A stretch of DNA of 64,000 nucleotides from Bacteroidota bacterium. Lineage in GTDB: Bacteria; Bacteroidota; Ignavibacteria; Ignavibacteriales; Ignavibacteriaceae. The notes under the pieces were generated by a model. That model saw only the letters and a program-made list of their open reading frames with translations. It ran no database searches and was not told the origin of the DNA. The position numbers and the translations under genes were made by a program. Numbering within the stretch: the first letter of the stretch is position 1; the number at the start of each line of letters is the position of its first letter. Of this stretch, positions 9,907 to 19,906 are shown piece by piece. The DNA lies in assembly GCA_023475265.1 (NCBI GenBank), contig JAMCWE010000021.1, positions 1 to 64,000 of the forward strand. The letters are read 5' to 3'.

Positions 9907-10866
9907 TTAAGATGAGACTTCTTTTATCTCATTGATTAAATGAATAAAAACATTTTCAAGTGAAGTTGGAATAATTCTATGGTCGATCATTTGTATTCCG
10001 TTTTCTACAAGCAAGTTTTCAATTTGTGTAAAATCCTTTTGATAATCATCCAAAGCCAAATTCAACCTGTCGCCAAACATCTGTACTTCGTAATTACTTT
10101 TTTCCTTTAACAATTTGTATGCTTTAATTATTGGAGTACACACAATTTCCACAATAGATTTTTTTATAGATGCCTTAACATTTTTGGGTGTATCAAAGCT
10201 TAAAACTTTTCCATCATTAAGAAGAACAACTCTGTTGCATCTCTCTGCTTCATCAAGATAAGGAGTGGACATAAATATCGTAACTCCATCTTTTTGTAGA
10301 TTAGAAAGTATCTTCCAAAAATCTCTGCGAGATACTGGGTCAACTCCGGTCGTTGGTTCATCAAGGAAAATAATTTTAGGTTTATGAATTAATGTGCAGG
10401 CGAGAGCTAGCTTTTGTTTCATACCGCCGGAAAGGTTGTCTGCCAATCTAGTTCTGAAAGGAGTTAATCTTGTAAATTCTAACAATTCATCTCTTCTATG
10501 TTTATAATCTTTAACTCCATGAAGATCAGCAAAGAATTCGATGTTCTCGTCAATTGTAAGATCGCCATACAGACTAAATTTTTGCGAAAGGTAGCCAATC
10601 TCTTTTTGAATTTTATTTCTATCTTTAGTTAAGTCAAATCCAAAAAGTTCTGCCGAGCCATTAGTCGGCGTGAGTAAACCGCAAAGAAGCCGAATGGTAG
10701 TTGTTTTGCCGGCGCCATCCGGACCAACTAAGCCGAACATTTCTGCATTCTTTACATCAAATGAAATTCCATTCAATGCGCGAACATTTCCGTAGTCTTT
10801 AATTATATTATTTACTTTTATTGCCGCATCCATTTTTGTTTTCCTAATTTCAGGAAGCTGATCCAA
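9907..10866 (-). CDS. ABC transporter ATP-binding protein
   Basis: GPDGAGKTTTIRLL, NLSGGMKQKLALA, IIFLDEPTTGVDP. Confidence 0.95.
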   Translation of the reverse strand: MDQLPEIRKTKMDAAIKVNNIIKDYGNVRALNGISFDVKNAEMFGLVGPDGAGKTTTIRLLCGLLTPTNGSAELFGFDLTKDRNKIQKEIGYLSQKFSLYGDLTIDENIEFFADLHGVKDYKHRRDELLEFTRLTPFRTRLADNLSGGMKQKLALACTLIHKPKIIFLDEPTTGVDPVSRRDFWKILSNLQKDGVTIFMSTPYLDEAERCNRVVLLNDGKVLSFDTPKNVKASIKKSIVEIVCTPIIKAYKLLKEKSNYEVQMFGDRLNLALDDYQKDFTQIENLLVENGIQMIDHRIIPTSLENVFIHLINEIKEVSS

Positions 10867-10912
10867 AAATATTTTTTATTTACTAATCGGTTAGTTATGT
10901 CAATCCGCAATT

Positions 10913-11881
10913 TTATTTAATCAGAATTTCTGCATCAGCCGGCATTCCATCCTTAAGTGAATAATCAGAATTTGGAATGTGAATTTTAACAGCATAAACC
11001 AGCTTGGTACGTTCATCTTTTGTCTGAATATTTTTGGGAGTGAACTCTGCTTCAGGGGAAATGTAAATAACTTTGCCATTAAAACTTCTATTCGGATAAG
11101 TATCAACTTGCACTGAAGCTTCCTGGCCAAGTTTTACTTTGCCCAAATCAGTTTCCGGAATGTAAATTACCAAATCGACATAATTAAGATTTGAAATCAT
11201 TACCAATGAAGAAAGAGGCGCAACGCTCTCACCGGCTTCTACAAACTTCTTTACGACAAATCCATTTATTGGCGCAGTGACAAATGAATCACTTATATTT
11301 TTTTTGAGAAGATTTACAGAAGCTTTTTGTCTGTCTAAATTTGCTTCAGCTTGTTTAATTTCCTCAGGACGTGCAAGATTTTTTATCTTTTTAAGATTTT
11401 CTTTTGATGAATTCAATTGTGCGTTGGCAATATCATATTTTGCAAGTACATCATCCCATTGCTGCTTTGTTATTGAATTTGACTTATATAATTTTTCATT
11501 CCTTTTCATTGTGGACTCAGCAAGCTCAAAATTAGCTTTAGCTTGTTTAACAGCATCTTCGGCTTGCTTTATATCTTCAGCTCTGGCGCCCTGCTTAAGA
11601 AGCGCTAACTGAGCGCCTGCTGCATCTGCGCCTGCTTCAGCCTGCTGAAGCTGAATTGATAATAAATCATGATCGATAGTTAACAACGTATCCCCGGCAT
11701 TAACTTTATCGCCTTCATTAAAAAATAATTTTTTAACTTGTCCACTAACTTTTGCCGACACCGTAACATTCGTTGCTTCAATTGTACCGGAAGCATCAAT
11801 CTTATTATGATTATCTCCACTACCACAACCGAATCCAATTACTAATGTTGCTAAAATTATTAATCGAGAAATAATTTTCAT
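10913..11881 (-). CDS. HlyD family secretion/membrane-fusion protein
   Basis: Lipoprotein-type leader (GFGCGSG), SGTIEATNVTVSAKVSGQVKKLFFNEGDKV lipoyl-like domain, coiled coil. Confidence 0.92.
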   Translation of the reverse strand: MKIISRLIILATLVIGFGCGSGDNHNKIDASGTIEATNVTVSAKVSGQVKKLFFNEGDKVNAGDTLLTIDHDLLSIQLQQAEAGADAAGAQLALLKQGARAEDIKQAEDAVKQAKANFELAESTMKRNEKLYKSNSITKQQWDDVLAKYDIANAQLNSSKENLKKIKNLARPEEIKQAEANLDRQKASVNLLKKNISDSFVTAPINGFVVKKFVEAGESVAPLSSLVMISNLNYVDLVIYIPETDLGKVKLGQEASVQVDTYPNRSFNGKVIYISPEAEFTPKNIQTKDERTKLVYAVKIHIPNSDYSLKDGMPADAEILIK

Positions 11882-12489
11882 TGGATAACTCTATTTTTAA
11901 GTTTATTAAATTCCTTTTTCCCTTTATCAGTCATTATCCCGAGCATTAATATTTCTATCGTTTCTCTCAATGCCTCAATCATTGTAAAACGATTATTTAA
12001 AACGAACATTGGATTCACAACAGCTCTAAGGGATGCAATAAATATTGTTACAATAATTTCCGTGTTCTTTTTTATAAAGTAACCTTCTCGCTGGCCCTGC
12101 TTAACAATGCCGGAAAGAAATGACAACATTTTTTTAGTTCTTAAATCATCGATTTCTTTCCAAACATCCGGCGCATAATGATGGATATCATTTATAGCCT
12201 CAAGGTTAACCTTCAAAACAATGCTGCCAACAGTCTGAAATATTTTGAATAATTTTTCTACAGCATTGCAACGTATTTTTACAACATCATCAATCATTTT
12301 AGAATTTCTGCTTAAAAATCTAACGGCTATTTCCCTAACCAATTCTTCTTTTGAAGTAAAATTTCTATAGATAGTCTTTTTACTGACATGCATTTCTGCA
12401 GCAATTTGGTCCATCGTTGTTTTATAGAATCCTCCTGCCATAAACTTTTGAGCGGCAAATTCTATAATCTTTTCTTTTTCTTCATTCAT
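11878..12489 (-). CDS. TetR/AcrR family transcriptional regulator
   Basis: N-terminal HTH AAQKFMAGGFYKTTMDQIAAEMHVSKKTIYRNFTSKEELV; ATGA overlap with downstream HlyD gene. Confidence 0.93.
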   Translation of the reverse strand: MNEEKEKIIEFAAQKFMAGGFYKTTMDQIAAEMHVSKKTIYRNFTSKEELVREIAVRFLSRNSKMIDDVVKIRCNAVEKLFKIFQTVGSIVLKVNLEAINDIHHYAPDVWKEIDDLRTKKMLSFLSGIVKQGQREGYFIKKNTEIIVTIFIASLRAVVNPMFVLNNRFTMIEALRETIEILMLGIMTDKGKKEFNKLKNRVIQ

Positions 12490-12500
12490 TTTAATACGTT

Positions 12501-12569
12501 GGAAACTTTATTTGTTTTTAACGTTTCCAAAATAGTTAACGGAAACTATTTTGTCAATAGATAGTTTCC
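12501..12569. promoter_or_regulatory. Candidate TetR operator region with four GGAAAC/GTTTCC boxes
   Basis: Perfect IRs AAAATAGTT-N6-AACTATTTT (12529-12552) and GGAAACTAT-N11-ATAGTTTCC (12541-12569) directly upstream of tetR. Confidence 0.65.
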
Positions 12570-12663
12570 GGTACATTTTAACAAATTTATAAAAAGAGAT
12601 GATTATCACAGAAGGACAAATATGAATTCGGAATTATTCTTAAGTAATAATTAAAAAATAATT

Positions 12664-14100
12664 TCAGAAGCGTTTTATTATTGATTCGATTTCATTCAAT
12701 AAATCAATCAAGTCATCAATCGAAGTAAATGGATTCATTAAACTTGTGCGAAGATATGTTTTATTTTTCATATCAGTTTGAACTATAAAAAATTTTCCAT
12801 CTTCAATTATGGTTTTCCTAATTTGACGATTAAGAAAGTTTAGCTCTTCATCCTTCTTTGTTTTATCCACATATCTAAAGCAAACTATATTGCTCTCCGG
12901 CTCAACAGCTAACTCGAAATTTTTTCTTTCCTTAATCAACTCTGCAAAATTTTTACCTAAATCAAAAAGCAAGGTAACTATTTCATCAAATATTTTAATA
13001 CCGTACGTTCTGATTATGGAATAAACTTTTAAGCTCATCGTATTCTTTGTACACTCAAATGTCCGCTTGCCTAAATTGTACCAATCTTTTTCTTCCTTTG
13101 CCTCCCAGAGATAAGATGCTTTTTGAGAAAATGTTTCATAAGATTTGTCTCCATCTTTAAATAACACCGCTGTTACAAGCGAAGGATGCATCAGTAGTTT
13201 ATGAAAATCTATTATAACCGAATCAGCTTTTTCGATTCCTTTTACTAGATGCTTATACTTTTCAGAAAAACTTGCCGGACCTCCGTGGGCACCATCGACA
13301 TGAAGCCAAAGATTATTCTTAACACAAGAATCAGAGATCTCATCTAAGGAATCAAAAAGTCCAAGTGAAGTTGAACATGAATTTGCAACAACGCCGATTA
13401 CTTCAATTCCTTTTTTTGTTGCCCTTCTAAAAGCATCTTCTAAATTATTTACATCCATCTTAAAATTATTATTAATCGGTACTTTAATAATTCCTTCATC
13501 TCCCCAGCCCATAATTCTAACGGCACGATCAATTGAATAATGAGATTCTTCAGAGACCAAAATTGCTGTTTTATTTTTAGTACCTTCCTTCCAAATATTA
13601 TAATTTGATTTAGCCTGTCTTAAAGCTAATAGTGCAGTTAAGTTTCCCATAGTTCCGCCGGATGTCAACATGCCATCAGCAGAATTATTCATTCCGATAC
13701 TTTTAGCTAATATTTTTATAACTAATTTTTCGAGCGCGATTCCGGTGCTTCCCATCTCGTAAACGCCGGTTGCGTTGTTCATAAATGAACTTAAGAAATC
13801 GGAAAGGGCTGCGGCAGGCAATACCGGCGGTACCTGGTGCCCAATATATTTTGGATCATGTAAATGAATGGAACTATTAATAATTTTTGTATAGAATTCA
13901 TTCAGATTTGATTCTGTAGAAATATCAAAATCTTTTTCCCAAAAGCTGAACATTTCGTCTGGAGAATTAAATGGAAGAACCTTTAGCTCGGATTTACCAG
14001 TAATTGTTTTCTCCAAATAGTTTGATAGTTCATCTACTAACTTGTATGCATTTTTTCTAAAAAGATTAACATCAAAAGCTTTATCAAGAAGGCTCGCCAT
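12664..14100 (-). CDS. Pyridoxal-phosphate-dependent group II decarboxylase (aromatic amino acid / diaminobutyrate decarboxylase-like)
   Basis: LTSGGTMGNLTALLALRQ, WLHVDGAHGGPASFS, PLP-lysine motif DFHKLLMHP. Confidence 0.9.
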   Translation of the reverse strand: MASLLDKAFDVNLFRKNAYKLVDELSNYLEKTITGKSELKVLPFNSPDEMFSFWEKDFDISTESNLNEFYTKIINSSIHLHDPKYIGHQVPPVLPAAALSDFLSSFMNNATGVYEMGSTGIALEKLVIKILAKSIGMNNSADGMLTSGGTMGNLTALLALRQAKSNYNIWKEGTKNKTAILVSEESHYSIDRAVRIMGWGDEGIIKVPINNNFKMDVNNLEDAFRRATKKGIEVIGVVANSCSTSLGLFDSLDEISDSCVKNNLWLHVDGAHGGPASFSEKYKHLVKGIEKADSVIIDFHKLLMHPSLVTAVLFKDGDKSYETFSQKASYLWEAKEEKDWYNLGKRTFECTKNTMSLKVYSIIRTYGIKIFDEIVTLLFDLGKNFAELIKERKNFELAVEPESNIVCFRYVDKTKKDEELNFLNRQIRKTIIEDGKFFIVQTDMKNKTYLRTSLMNPFTSIDDLIDLLNEIESIIKRF

Positions 14101-14316
14101 TTTTTATTCCATTAATTTATTCTTGAATATTTTCTTTGAAATGAAATATAATATTTTAAGTCAAATATTATTAACCATTTATCAGAAAGAATTTGAATAT
14201 TAATCTGAATAGAAATTTCTTTCCACTTTTGTCTATCAAAAAACTAAATTGTAATTTTGAAGGAAAGATTAGCAAACATTAATATTATTTTGTTAAATTT
14301 TATAAACGGGGTGCTT

Positions 14317-15237
14317 ATGAAACGAAGAGAATTCCTAAAGACAAGTTCAGCAGCAGCAGTTGCAGCAGGTTCCTCTTTTTACTTTGGAAACCTTTCAAAT
14401 CTTTTTCCAAAAAATATTATTGCAAATGCTTCTTTTGATTTGGTTGCTGTTAAAGGCAGCGAACCTGATATAATGTTCGATAAAGCAATTGAATCTTTAG
14501 GTGGAATAAAAAACTTCGTAGAGAAAGGTCAGACTGTTGTAGTAAAACCAAATATTGGTTGGGACACTTCCGCGGAGAGAGCAGCTAACACAAATCCGAA
14601 GCTAATTAAAAGAATTATTGAGCATTGCTTGCATGCCGGTGCAAAAGAAATATTTGTATTCGACCATACCTGCGATAATTGGATTAAATGCTATTCAAAT
14701 AGTGGAATTGAAAAGACAGCAAAAGATGCCGGGGCAAAAGTTGTTTCAGGTGCAAGCGAAGGTTACTATCAAGGAGTCCAAGTCAAGTCTGGGAAAAATC
14801 TAAAATATGCAAAAGTGCATGAGTTAATTTTAAGTTCTGATGTTTTTATAAACGTACCTGTCTTGAAAAGTCATGGAGGCGGAAGAATTACTGCTGGCAT
14901 GAAAAATTTGATGGGAATTGTTTGGGATAGAGGCTATTGGCATCAAAACGATCTTCATCAATGCATCGCTGATTTCTCCACATTCAAAAAACCTGATCTT
15001 ACTATTGTAGACGCTTACAATGTTATGATGCGCAATGGACCGCGTGGTTCATCCGTGAAGGATCTTGCAACAATGAAATCTTTAATTATTTCAAAAGATA
15101 TTGTTGCGGCTGACGCTGCTGCGGCAAAATTGTTTGGGATAAATCCTGATGAAGTATATTATATAAAATATGCCGACGAGATGAAAATTGGAACGAAGGA
15201 TTTATCAAAGCTAAATATCAATAGAATAAAAATGTGA
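14317..15237 (+). CDS. DUF362 domain-containing protein with Tat signal
   Basis: MKRREFLKTSSAAAVAAGSSFYFG Tat leader; VVVKPNIGWDTSAERAANTNPKL and NVPVLKSHGGGRITAGMKNLMG DUF362 motifs; ORF opens at 14257 but 14317 is the likelier start. Confidence 0.85.
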   Translation: MKRREFLKTSSAAAVAAGSSFYFGNLSNLFPKNIIANASFDLVAVKGSEPDIMFDKAIESLGGIKNFVEKGQTVVVKPNIGWDTSAERAANTNPKLIKRIIEHCLHAGAKEIFVFDHTCDNWIKCYSNSGIEKTAKDAGAKVVSGASEGYYQGVQVKSGKNLKYAKVHELILSSDVFINVPVLKSHGGGRITAGMKNLMGIVWDRGYWHQNDLHQCIADFSTFKKPDLTIVDAYNVMMRNGPRGSSVKDLATMKSLIISKDIVAADAAAAKLFGINPDEVYYIKYADEMKIGTKDLSKLNINRIKM

Positions 15238-15273
15238 AAAAAGTTACTAACATAATTTTTTAATCGGGGAAGT

Positions 15274-16842
15274 TTGGTTATGAAATTATCTCATCTAAAA
15301 ATTATTCGTGTTATTATCTCACTTATTATTTTCATATCAATTTCAGCTTTGTTTTTGGACATTAGAAATTTTCTTTCACCTGCTTATACAAATTATTTTA
15401 CCTACCTTCAATTCATACCGTCTTTAATTAAATTTCTGAAACTCACAGGAATAACAGCCGCTGGATTTATTTTTATAATTATTCTAACGCTCTTATTCGG
15501 AAGAGTTTATTGCTCAAGCATTTGTCCGCTAGGAACTTTACAAGATATTTTTTCAAAAATTTATGTCCGCATAAAAAAGAAAAAACACTTTATGTTGCGC
15601 AAGCCTTCATATATGATAAGATATTTATTTTTAGCAATTCCAATTATATTTATCCTTAACGGAAATTTATTCGCAATTAATTTGTTAGACCCGTACAGTA
15701 ATTTTGGTCGAATCTCTACTCAACTATTCAAACCAATATTAATCGTATTAAATAACTTAGTTTCCTTTGTGCTTGATAAATTTAAGATTTATTCAATTTT
15801 TGCGATTGACTTAAAAGAAATAGATTTTATTTTAATTTTATTTCCGATCTCATTTTTAATTATAGTTTTAGGATTCTCTTTAACAGCCGGTAGATTGTTT
15901 TGCAATACCATTTGTCCGGTTGGGACAATACTAGGATTGATATCACGATTTTCTTTATTCAAAATTAAAATTGATTTAGAAAATTGTATTAGTTGTAACT
16001 TGTGCGAGAAAGTTTGTAAATCGGGATGTATAGATAAAAAAGAAAAAGTAGTAGATTTCAGCCGCTGTGTAAACTGTTATAATTGTTTCACTGTTTGTCC
16101 AACAAATGGGATAGACTACTCATACGGATTTAAAAAGCACTCCAATAAAATTCCTGAAGAAGTAGATTATAAGAAAAGAGAATTCGTAGTTTCAATAATT
16201 GCATTCTTAATCGGGACGTCAAAACTTGCATATGCTCAAACTAAAATTGTAGCAAAAAAACTAAGCACTATCCCGATCATTAAAAAGAATCCTATCTCAC
16301 CACCCGGTTCAATTAGTTTACAACATTTTACAGAAGCATGTACTGCTTGTCATTTATGTATTAGCGCTTGCCCAACTCAAGTTCTTCAACCATCATTTTT
16401 AGATTATGGCTTTTTAGGAATGCTTCAGCCAAAGATGGATTACAATATTAATTTTTGCAACTTCGAGTGCGTAATATGCAGCCAGGTTTGTCCTACCGGT
16501 GCTATAATTCCAATTCAACTAGAAAAGAAAAAGCTAACACAACTCGGAAAAGTAAAATTCATAAAAGATAATTGCATTGTTTACACCGAAAAAACTGATT
16601 GCGGAGCTTGTGCAGAACATTGTCCATCAAAAGCAGTTACTATGATTCCCTATGAAAAAATTAGAGCTCCGGAAATAAAAGACGAATACTGCATCGGATG
16701 CGGCGCTTGTGAATATGCTTGTCCCGTAAAGCCGTATAAGGCAATTTATTTAGAGGGTAACTCAATTCATCAGCAGGCAAAAGTAAAGGAAGAAAAAAAG
16801 ATCGAAGAAAAAATAAATTATAAAGAAGACTTCCCTTTTTAA
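15274..16842 (+). CDS. Membrane polyferredoxin, NapH/MauN-like 4Fe-4S protein
   Basis: Repeated CxxCxxCxxxCP motifs, CSSICPLGTLQD and CNTICPVGTILG membrane-ferredoxin motifs, multiple TM segments. Confidence 0.9.
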   Translation: MVMKLSHLKIIRVIISLIIFISISALFLDIRNFLSPAYTNYFTYLQFIPSLIKFLKLTGITAAGFIFIIILTLLFGRVYCSSICPLGTLQDIFSKIYVRIKKKKHFMLRKPSYMIRYLFLAIPIIFILNGNLFAINLLDPYSNFGRISTQLFKPILIVLNNLVSFVLDKFKIYSIFAIDLKEIDFILILFPISFLIIVLGFSLTAGRLFCNTICPVGTILGLISRFSLFKIKIDLENCISCNLCEKVCKSGCIDKKEKVVDFSRCVNCYNCFTVCPTNGIDYSYGFKKHSNKIPEEVDYKKREFVVSIIAFLIGTSKLAYAQTKIVAKKLSTIPIIKKNPISPPGSISLQHFTEACTACHLCISACPTQVLQPSFLDYGFLGMLQPKMDYNINFCNFECVICSQVCPTGAIIPIQLEKKKLTQLGKVKFIKDNCIVYTEKTDCGACAEHCPSKAVTMIPYEKIRAPEIKDEYCIGCGACEYACPVKPYKAIYLEGNSIHQQAKVKEEKKIEEKINYKEDFPF

Positions 16843-16892
16843 TTTTCAGATAGACGATAAGTACGTTTACACATAAGTATATACAAATTTAT

Positions 16893-17945
16893 TTATTCGT
16901 CAAACTTAATTACACATTTGTTATCATTACTTTTTATCGCTGATTCAATTATATTAATTGTAGTTAAAACTTCTTCAGGTTTTACAATTAATTCTTTTCC
17001 TTCTGCTATGACTTCATATATGTTTTCAAAAAAACCTGCATAAGAACCAGGGATTGTTTCAATCTTTTTATTTACTTCTGCTCCATTTATAGTTGTATCA
17101 ATCGTGCCCCAAAACTCTTCCGGTTCTTTTCCCCAATCTGAAGAATGTTTATAACCTGACTTCTTCAAAGTATCTTCTTGCGGATCCAATCCATATTTAA
17201 TATATGAACCTTCAGTTCCGTGAAGTGTAAAACGAGGTAAAGGAATTTTGGAAAGGAAGTTGCTTTTCAAGGTAACTTTTAATTTGCCGTAATCTAAAAT
17301 CAATTCGAAGCTGTCTATTATTTTTCCATTTGGCCTTTGTGTTCTTAGATCAGCAAAAACAGAATTGGGCTTTCCAAATAAACAAACAGCTTGATCAATC
17401 AGATGAGGGCCAATATCATACAGCAATCCGGTTCCCGGCAAAGTTTCTTCTTTCCAGGTATTTGGTTTGATGAAATTTCTGAACCTGTCAAAATGGGATT
17501 CATATTCAGCTAATTCGCCAAGAAGCTTATCTTTAATTATTTTTTGTACCGTTAAAAAATCTCCATCCCAGCGACGGTTCTGGAAAGCAGTTAATATTTT
17601 ATTTTTCCCCGCCGCAATTCCAATCAATTCCTTCGCTTCATCAGACGTTACGGTAAATGGCTTTTCTATTATTACATGTTTACCTGCAAGCATTGCTTCT
17701 TTCGCCATTTGATAATGAAGATGATTTGGAGTGTTAATTATAACCAGATCAATTTCTTCATCATTTAATATTTCATCAAAATTTTTTACTACTTCAACAT
17801 AAGGATAAAGCTGCTTTGACCGGCTGCTATGCCGTTCAACTATTTTCATCAAATTAAAATTTGGATTGGCATCAAGAAACGGCGCATGAAAATATTCTCC
17901 GGACATCCCAAAACCGACTAATGCTGTATTTATTTTTTTACTCAT
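16893..17945 (-). CDS. Gfo/Idh/MocA family oxidoreductase
   Basis: Rossmann N-terminus ALVGFGMSGEYFHAPFL; HVIIEKPFTVTSDEAKELI. Confidence 0.93.
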   Translation of the reverse strand: MSKKINTALVGFGMSGEYFHAPFLDANPNFNLMKIVERHSSRSKQLYPYVEVVKNFDEILNDEEIDLVIINTPNHLHYQMAKEAMLAGKHVIIEKPFTVTSDEAKELIGIAAGKNKILTAFQNRRWDGDFLTVQKIIKDKLLGELAEYESHFDRFRNFIKPNTWKEETLPGTGLLYDIGPHLIDQAVCLFGKPNSVFADLRTQRPNGKIIDSFELILDYGKLKVTLKSNFLSKIPLPRFTLHGTEGSYIKYGLDPQEDTLKKSGYKHSSDWGKEPEEFWGTIDTTINGAEVNKKIETIPGSYAGFFENIYEVIAEGKELIVKPEEVLTTINIIESAIKSNDNKCVIKFDE

Positions 17946-18047
17946 AATTTTTTGTTTATAATTTTCTATTCATTTTTTAATGATAGCTATAATTTTTAAT
18001 TTATTATCAATAATTTAATAATTACAATTTATATAATATAATTTTCT

Positions 18048-19061
18048 ATGAGCATCCGGTATCAAATTCTTGGCAAACCCGGCAAAGACAATGCGCTTAT
18101 GGTTTGGATAAATGCCGGTACAAAAATGTATAAGTTGTTATTCGATTGCGGTGAAAATATTTTTTCGGATCTAAAACCTTCCGATGTTAGCTCTATCGAT
18201 TTTTTATTCTTCTCCCATCTTCATCTCGATCATGCAGCCGGATTTGATTATTTTTTTAGAAGAAATTATGATAGGAATAAGCAAGTTAATATTTATGGTC
18301 CGCAAAATACTGCGGACATAATTCATCATCATATGCTTGGCTACACATGGAATTTAGTAGATGGAGTATCCGGTGAATGGTTTGTCTCTGATATTACAAA
18401 AAATTCATTTATCACTTCAAAATTTTTAACATCGGAAGGATTCTCTAAGAAACGCCGTGTTAAGAAAACTCAGTTTAAAAAAACTATTATTGATAATAAA
18501 CATTTTAAAGTTGAAATGGTCTTGCTCAATCATATTATTCCATCTGCTGCTTACAAAGTAACAGAAAAAAAATGGTTTAATATCGATAAGACATTGCTCG
18601 TTCAAAACAATTTTAATCCCGGAGCCTGGCTTGACGCAGTCAAGAAACTTTCCATTGATGGAAGAAAAAAAATAAATATTGATGGGAAGGTTTATACTTT
18701 AAAGGAACTAAGAAAGCTATTACTCATAGAACACGAAAGCGACAGCATTGCTTATCTCACTGATTTTATATACGACAGAACCTCTGTATCCAAAGCAAAA
18801 AAATTAATAAAGGACTGCAAAACAATAATTTGTGAAAGTCAGTATTCAAAAGACGATGCTGCTTTAGCTAAAAAAAATTATCACCTCACAACTGAACAAG
18901 CAGCCACTTTAGCAAGGGATTCAAATGGAAAGAAGTTAATCTTATTCCACATTTCTGAAAGGTATCATTCAAAGGAAGAATACTCGCGGTTGCTAAAAGA
19001 AGCTAGAAATATTTTTCCAAATACTTTTTCCCCTGAAGAGTGGGAAATTAAAAAATCATAA
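18048..19061 (+). CDS. MBL-fold metallo-hydrolase (ribonuclease Z-like)
   Basis: FFSHLHLDHAAGFDYF (HxHxDH motif), later LFHISERYH. Confidence 0.88.
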   Translation: MSIRYQILGKPGKDNALMVWINAGTKMYKLLFDCGENIFSDLKPSDVSSIDFLFFSHLHLDHAAGFDYFFRRNYDRNKQVNIYGPQNTADIIHHHMLGYTWNLVDGVSGEWFVSDITKNSFITSKFLTSEGFSKKRRVKKTQFKKTIIDNKHFKVEMVLLNHIIPSAAYKVTEKKWFNIDKTLLVQNNFNPGAWLDAVKKLSIDGRKKINIDGKVYTLKELRKLLLIEHESDSIAYLTDFIYDRTSVSKAKKLIKDCKTIICESQYSKDDAALAKKNYHLTTEQAATLARDSNGKKLILFHISERYHSKEEYSRLLKEARNIFPNTFSPEEWEIKKS

Positions 19062-19568
19062 ATTCTTCTTGACATGTTGAACAGTATTTTTTAATTTCAT
19101 GCAGCCAAAAATAAAAGGGACACAATCCCGGACAGATTTTCACTTAATATGGCTTTCTTATATTGAATTAAAGGGCGGTATTTGAGAATTATTTTAGCTC
19201 CTTTATTTAATAACCATAAGACTCTTTTATTAAGAGGCGGAAACACATTGAATATATTTAATGCCCGATCAATTACTGAATTTAATATAAACAGTGCATT
19301 TAAATTTTTCACCCCCATACAGTTAACGGGAGACCAGGCCTTTAGAATCATCTTTTCTACAGATGATCCTTTCCAAAATTTAATCAAAACAAAAAAATAC
19401 TTTAGAAAAAAAATTCTTATAACCGGGTAAACCGGTATTGTTATTAATTGCCGCAAGTGTGCATGCAATTGAAATGTTCTTTGAATTAATTACAACTGAT
19501 TTTTTATTAACAGAATTGATGTTCATGTTTTGCAACGATGCTAAGTACGGAAGCAAGTGCCATAGCTT

Positions 19569-19803
19569 AATTGAAGCAGTAAGCAATTTGAATGTAAACT
19601 TGCTATTTCCGTATGCAGAAGAGTAAAGTTTATATGCAAGTGGTAGTCTTTCATGTTTGGAAGGCTATGGTTTGCAGCCAGGCTGCTGTTTTCCAAATGC
19701 AGAAAACTATGCCTTACAAACAAACCATTATCTTCCATATACGGAAGGTTATGGGGTATATATAAGTCATGGTTTTCATAGTGCGGAAGGATATGATTTA
19801 TGA
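19569..19803. repeat. Degenerate 42-bp tandem repeat array (about 5 units)
   Basis: Units aligned by eye: ATTTCCGTATGCAGAAGAGT.. / TCTTTCATGTTTGGAAGGCTATGG.. / TTTTCCAAATGCAGAAAACTATGC.. / TCTTCCATATACGGAAGGTTATGG.. / TTTTCATAGTGCGGAAGGATATGA..; three internal units are exactly 42 nt. The 5' boundary is uncertain. Confidence 0.8.
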
Positions 19804-19906
19804 AAAAAACATCGCCTTCCGCAATTAAAAAAGTGCAATTTCAGCTTGTTTTATAGGTTTTCGGTGCTTTAAAACTACTTTCTCAAATAAAATAAAGGAG
19901 GCTTAA

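Noticed and set aside
19097-19468. 123-aa minus-strand ORF and the overlapping ORFs at 19182, 19380 and 19438
   Set aside because: Mutually overlapping in several frames, hydrophobic low-complexity translations, no RBS or recognisable domain; more likely noncoding or repeat-derived.
19541-19738. Minus-strand 65-aa ORF (MEDNGLFVRHSFLH...)
   Set aside because: It is the translation of the 42-bp repeat; the period is a multiple of 3, so several frames stay open. No upstream in-frame start covers the whole array, so it is not called as a gene.
19569-19803. CRISPR array
   Set aside because: Units are contiguous and degenerate, with no unique spacers of constant size and no cas genes nearby.
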